Below, one piece after another: positions 63,703 through 64,000 of a stretch of DNA of 64,000 nt. The stretch is taken from the NCBI GenBank assembly GCA_025966315.1, contig JAOPUZ010000044.1, positions 62,001 to 126,000 of the forward strand. The letters run 5' to 3'. The notes beneath the pieces are model-generated. The model had not been told where the DNA came from. It did no database searches and saw only the letters and a program-made list of their open reading frames with translations. How positions within the stretch are numbered: the stretch's first letter is position 1; each line of letters opens with the position of its first letter. The DNA comes from Frankiales bacterium (GTDB taxonomy: Bacteria; Actinomycetota; Actinomycetes; Mycobacteriales; Jatrophihabitantaceae). Position numbers and translations under genes: made by a program.

Positions 63703-64000
63703 ATGTCGAACAGCGTGTACGACAAGGAATACGAGTTCCTGCTCGTAGACAAGGTGGGCACCGACGGCCGCGTCGGCCGCCTCACCCTGAACCGTCCGGA
63801 CAAGATGAATGCGCTGAGCCAGGGTCTGTTGTTCGAGCTGAACGACGCGCTGCACCGCCTCGAGGCCGATTACGAGACTCGCGTGATCATTCTTCGAGGC
63901 GCGGGACGGACTTTCAGCGCCGGCTACGACCTGACGCCGGCTCGTGGCGAGGGCGCGGACGCGGTCATCGCCGACCACAAGATGGTCGACGATCAGGGTC
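63703..64000 (+). CDS. Enoyl-CoA hydratase/isomerase 3, 3' end outside window
   Basis: ATG 63703 with AGAGAG upstream opens a frame that runs off the window. The 99 visible codons read as a crotonase N-terminus: LTLNRPDKMNALS and FSAGYDLTPARG. It follows the dehydrogenase gene by 51 bases and continues the operon. Confidence 0.88.
   Translation, partial: MSNSVYDKEYEFLLVDKVGTDGRVGRLTLNRPDKMNALSQGLLFELNDALHRLEADYETRVIILRGAGRTFSAGYDLTPARGEGADAVIADHKMVDDQG

Overview
The window is high-G+C DNA (roughly 64% by eye) from an actinobacterium. Supporting signs are a DUF222/13E12-type HNH endonuclease, a DUF2510 protein, a Gram-positive-type SOS box (TCGAAC-N4-GTTC), LAxTG cell-wall sorting signals, frequent GTG starts, several genes whose start codon lies 6-7 bases after a TANNNT -10 box (leaderless style), and a fused LivM-LivG transporter. 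I cannot name genus or species. I saw no rRNA, tRNA, CRISPR array or intact insertion sequence.

Region 1 (1-16 kb) is mixed housekeeping and accessory content. It opens with a truncated WD40 protein coupled to a cytoplasmic subtilase. A 16-bp tandem array, a class-I amidotransferase-like hydrolase, and a probable SOS operon (HNH endonuclease then dinB) follow. Next come a DUF2510 membrane protein, an operon of a secreted repeat protein with a NarL-type two-component system, the scar of a broken MmyB-like regulator, an alpha/beta hydrolase, a DUF1345 membrane protein and a quinone reductase. An unusual number of genes here carry 15-bp-multiple in-frame tandem repeats.

Region 2 (16.0-19.5 kb) is the most novel part: a compact candidate RiPP (ribosomally made, modified peptide) locus. 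A 29-codon peptide gene with five cysteines near its C-terminus, led by a very strong ribosome-binding site, is separated by a perfect 13-bp hairpin from a membrane metalloprotease with a PqqD/RRE-like N-terminus. That gene overlaps (ATGA) a 650-residue protein with a degenerate ATPase-like N-terminus and TPR repeats. No known RiPP cyclase is present.

Region 3 (19.5-24.7 kb) has an epimerase-like reductase, a membrane-anchored degenerate metallophosphatase and two paralogous LAxTG surface proteins.

Region 4 (24.8-64 kb) is one large acyl-CoA catabolic island. It holds a thiolase, an ACAD10/11-like dehydrogenase with an APH-type kinase and a reductase, a TetR regulator, a branched-chain-type ABC transporter, two acyl-CoA synthetases, two CaiB-type proteins (one a double-domain fusion), a cyclase-family hydrolase, three enoyl-CoA hydratases, two alpha/beta pairs of acyl-CoA dehydrogenases, 3-hydroxyacyl-CoA dehydrogenase, a three-subunit molybdenum hydroxylase, EtfBA, a second solute-binding protein and an SMP-30 lactonase. 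Eight copies of an 18-bp motif, CGACCG-N4-GTCGGTCG, lie only in the intergenic regions of this island, so I infer one TetR-controlled regulon. The gene set suggests import or opening of a carboxylic acid, ester or lactone, CoA activation, and ring or chain beta-oxidation, with a route through 4-hydroxyacyl-CoA. The actual substrate is not visible from the sequence.
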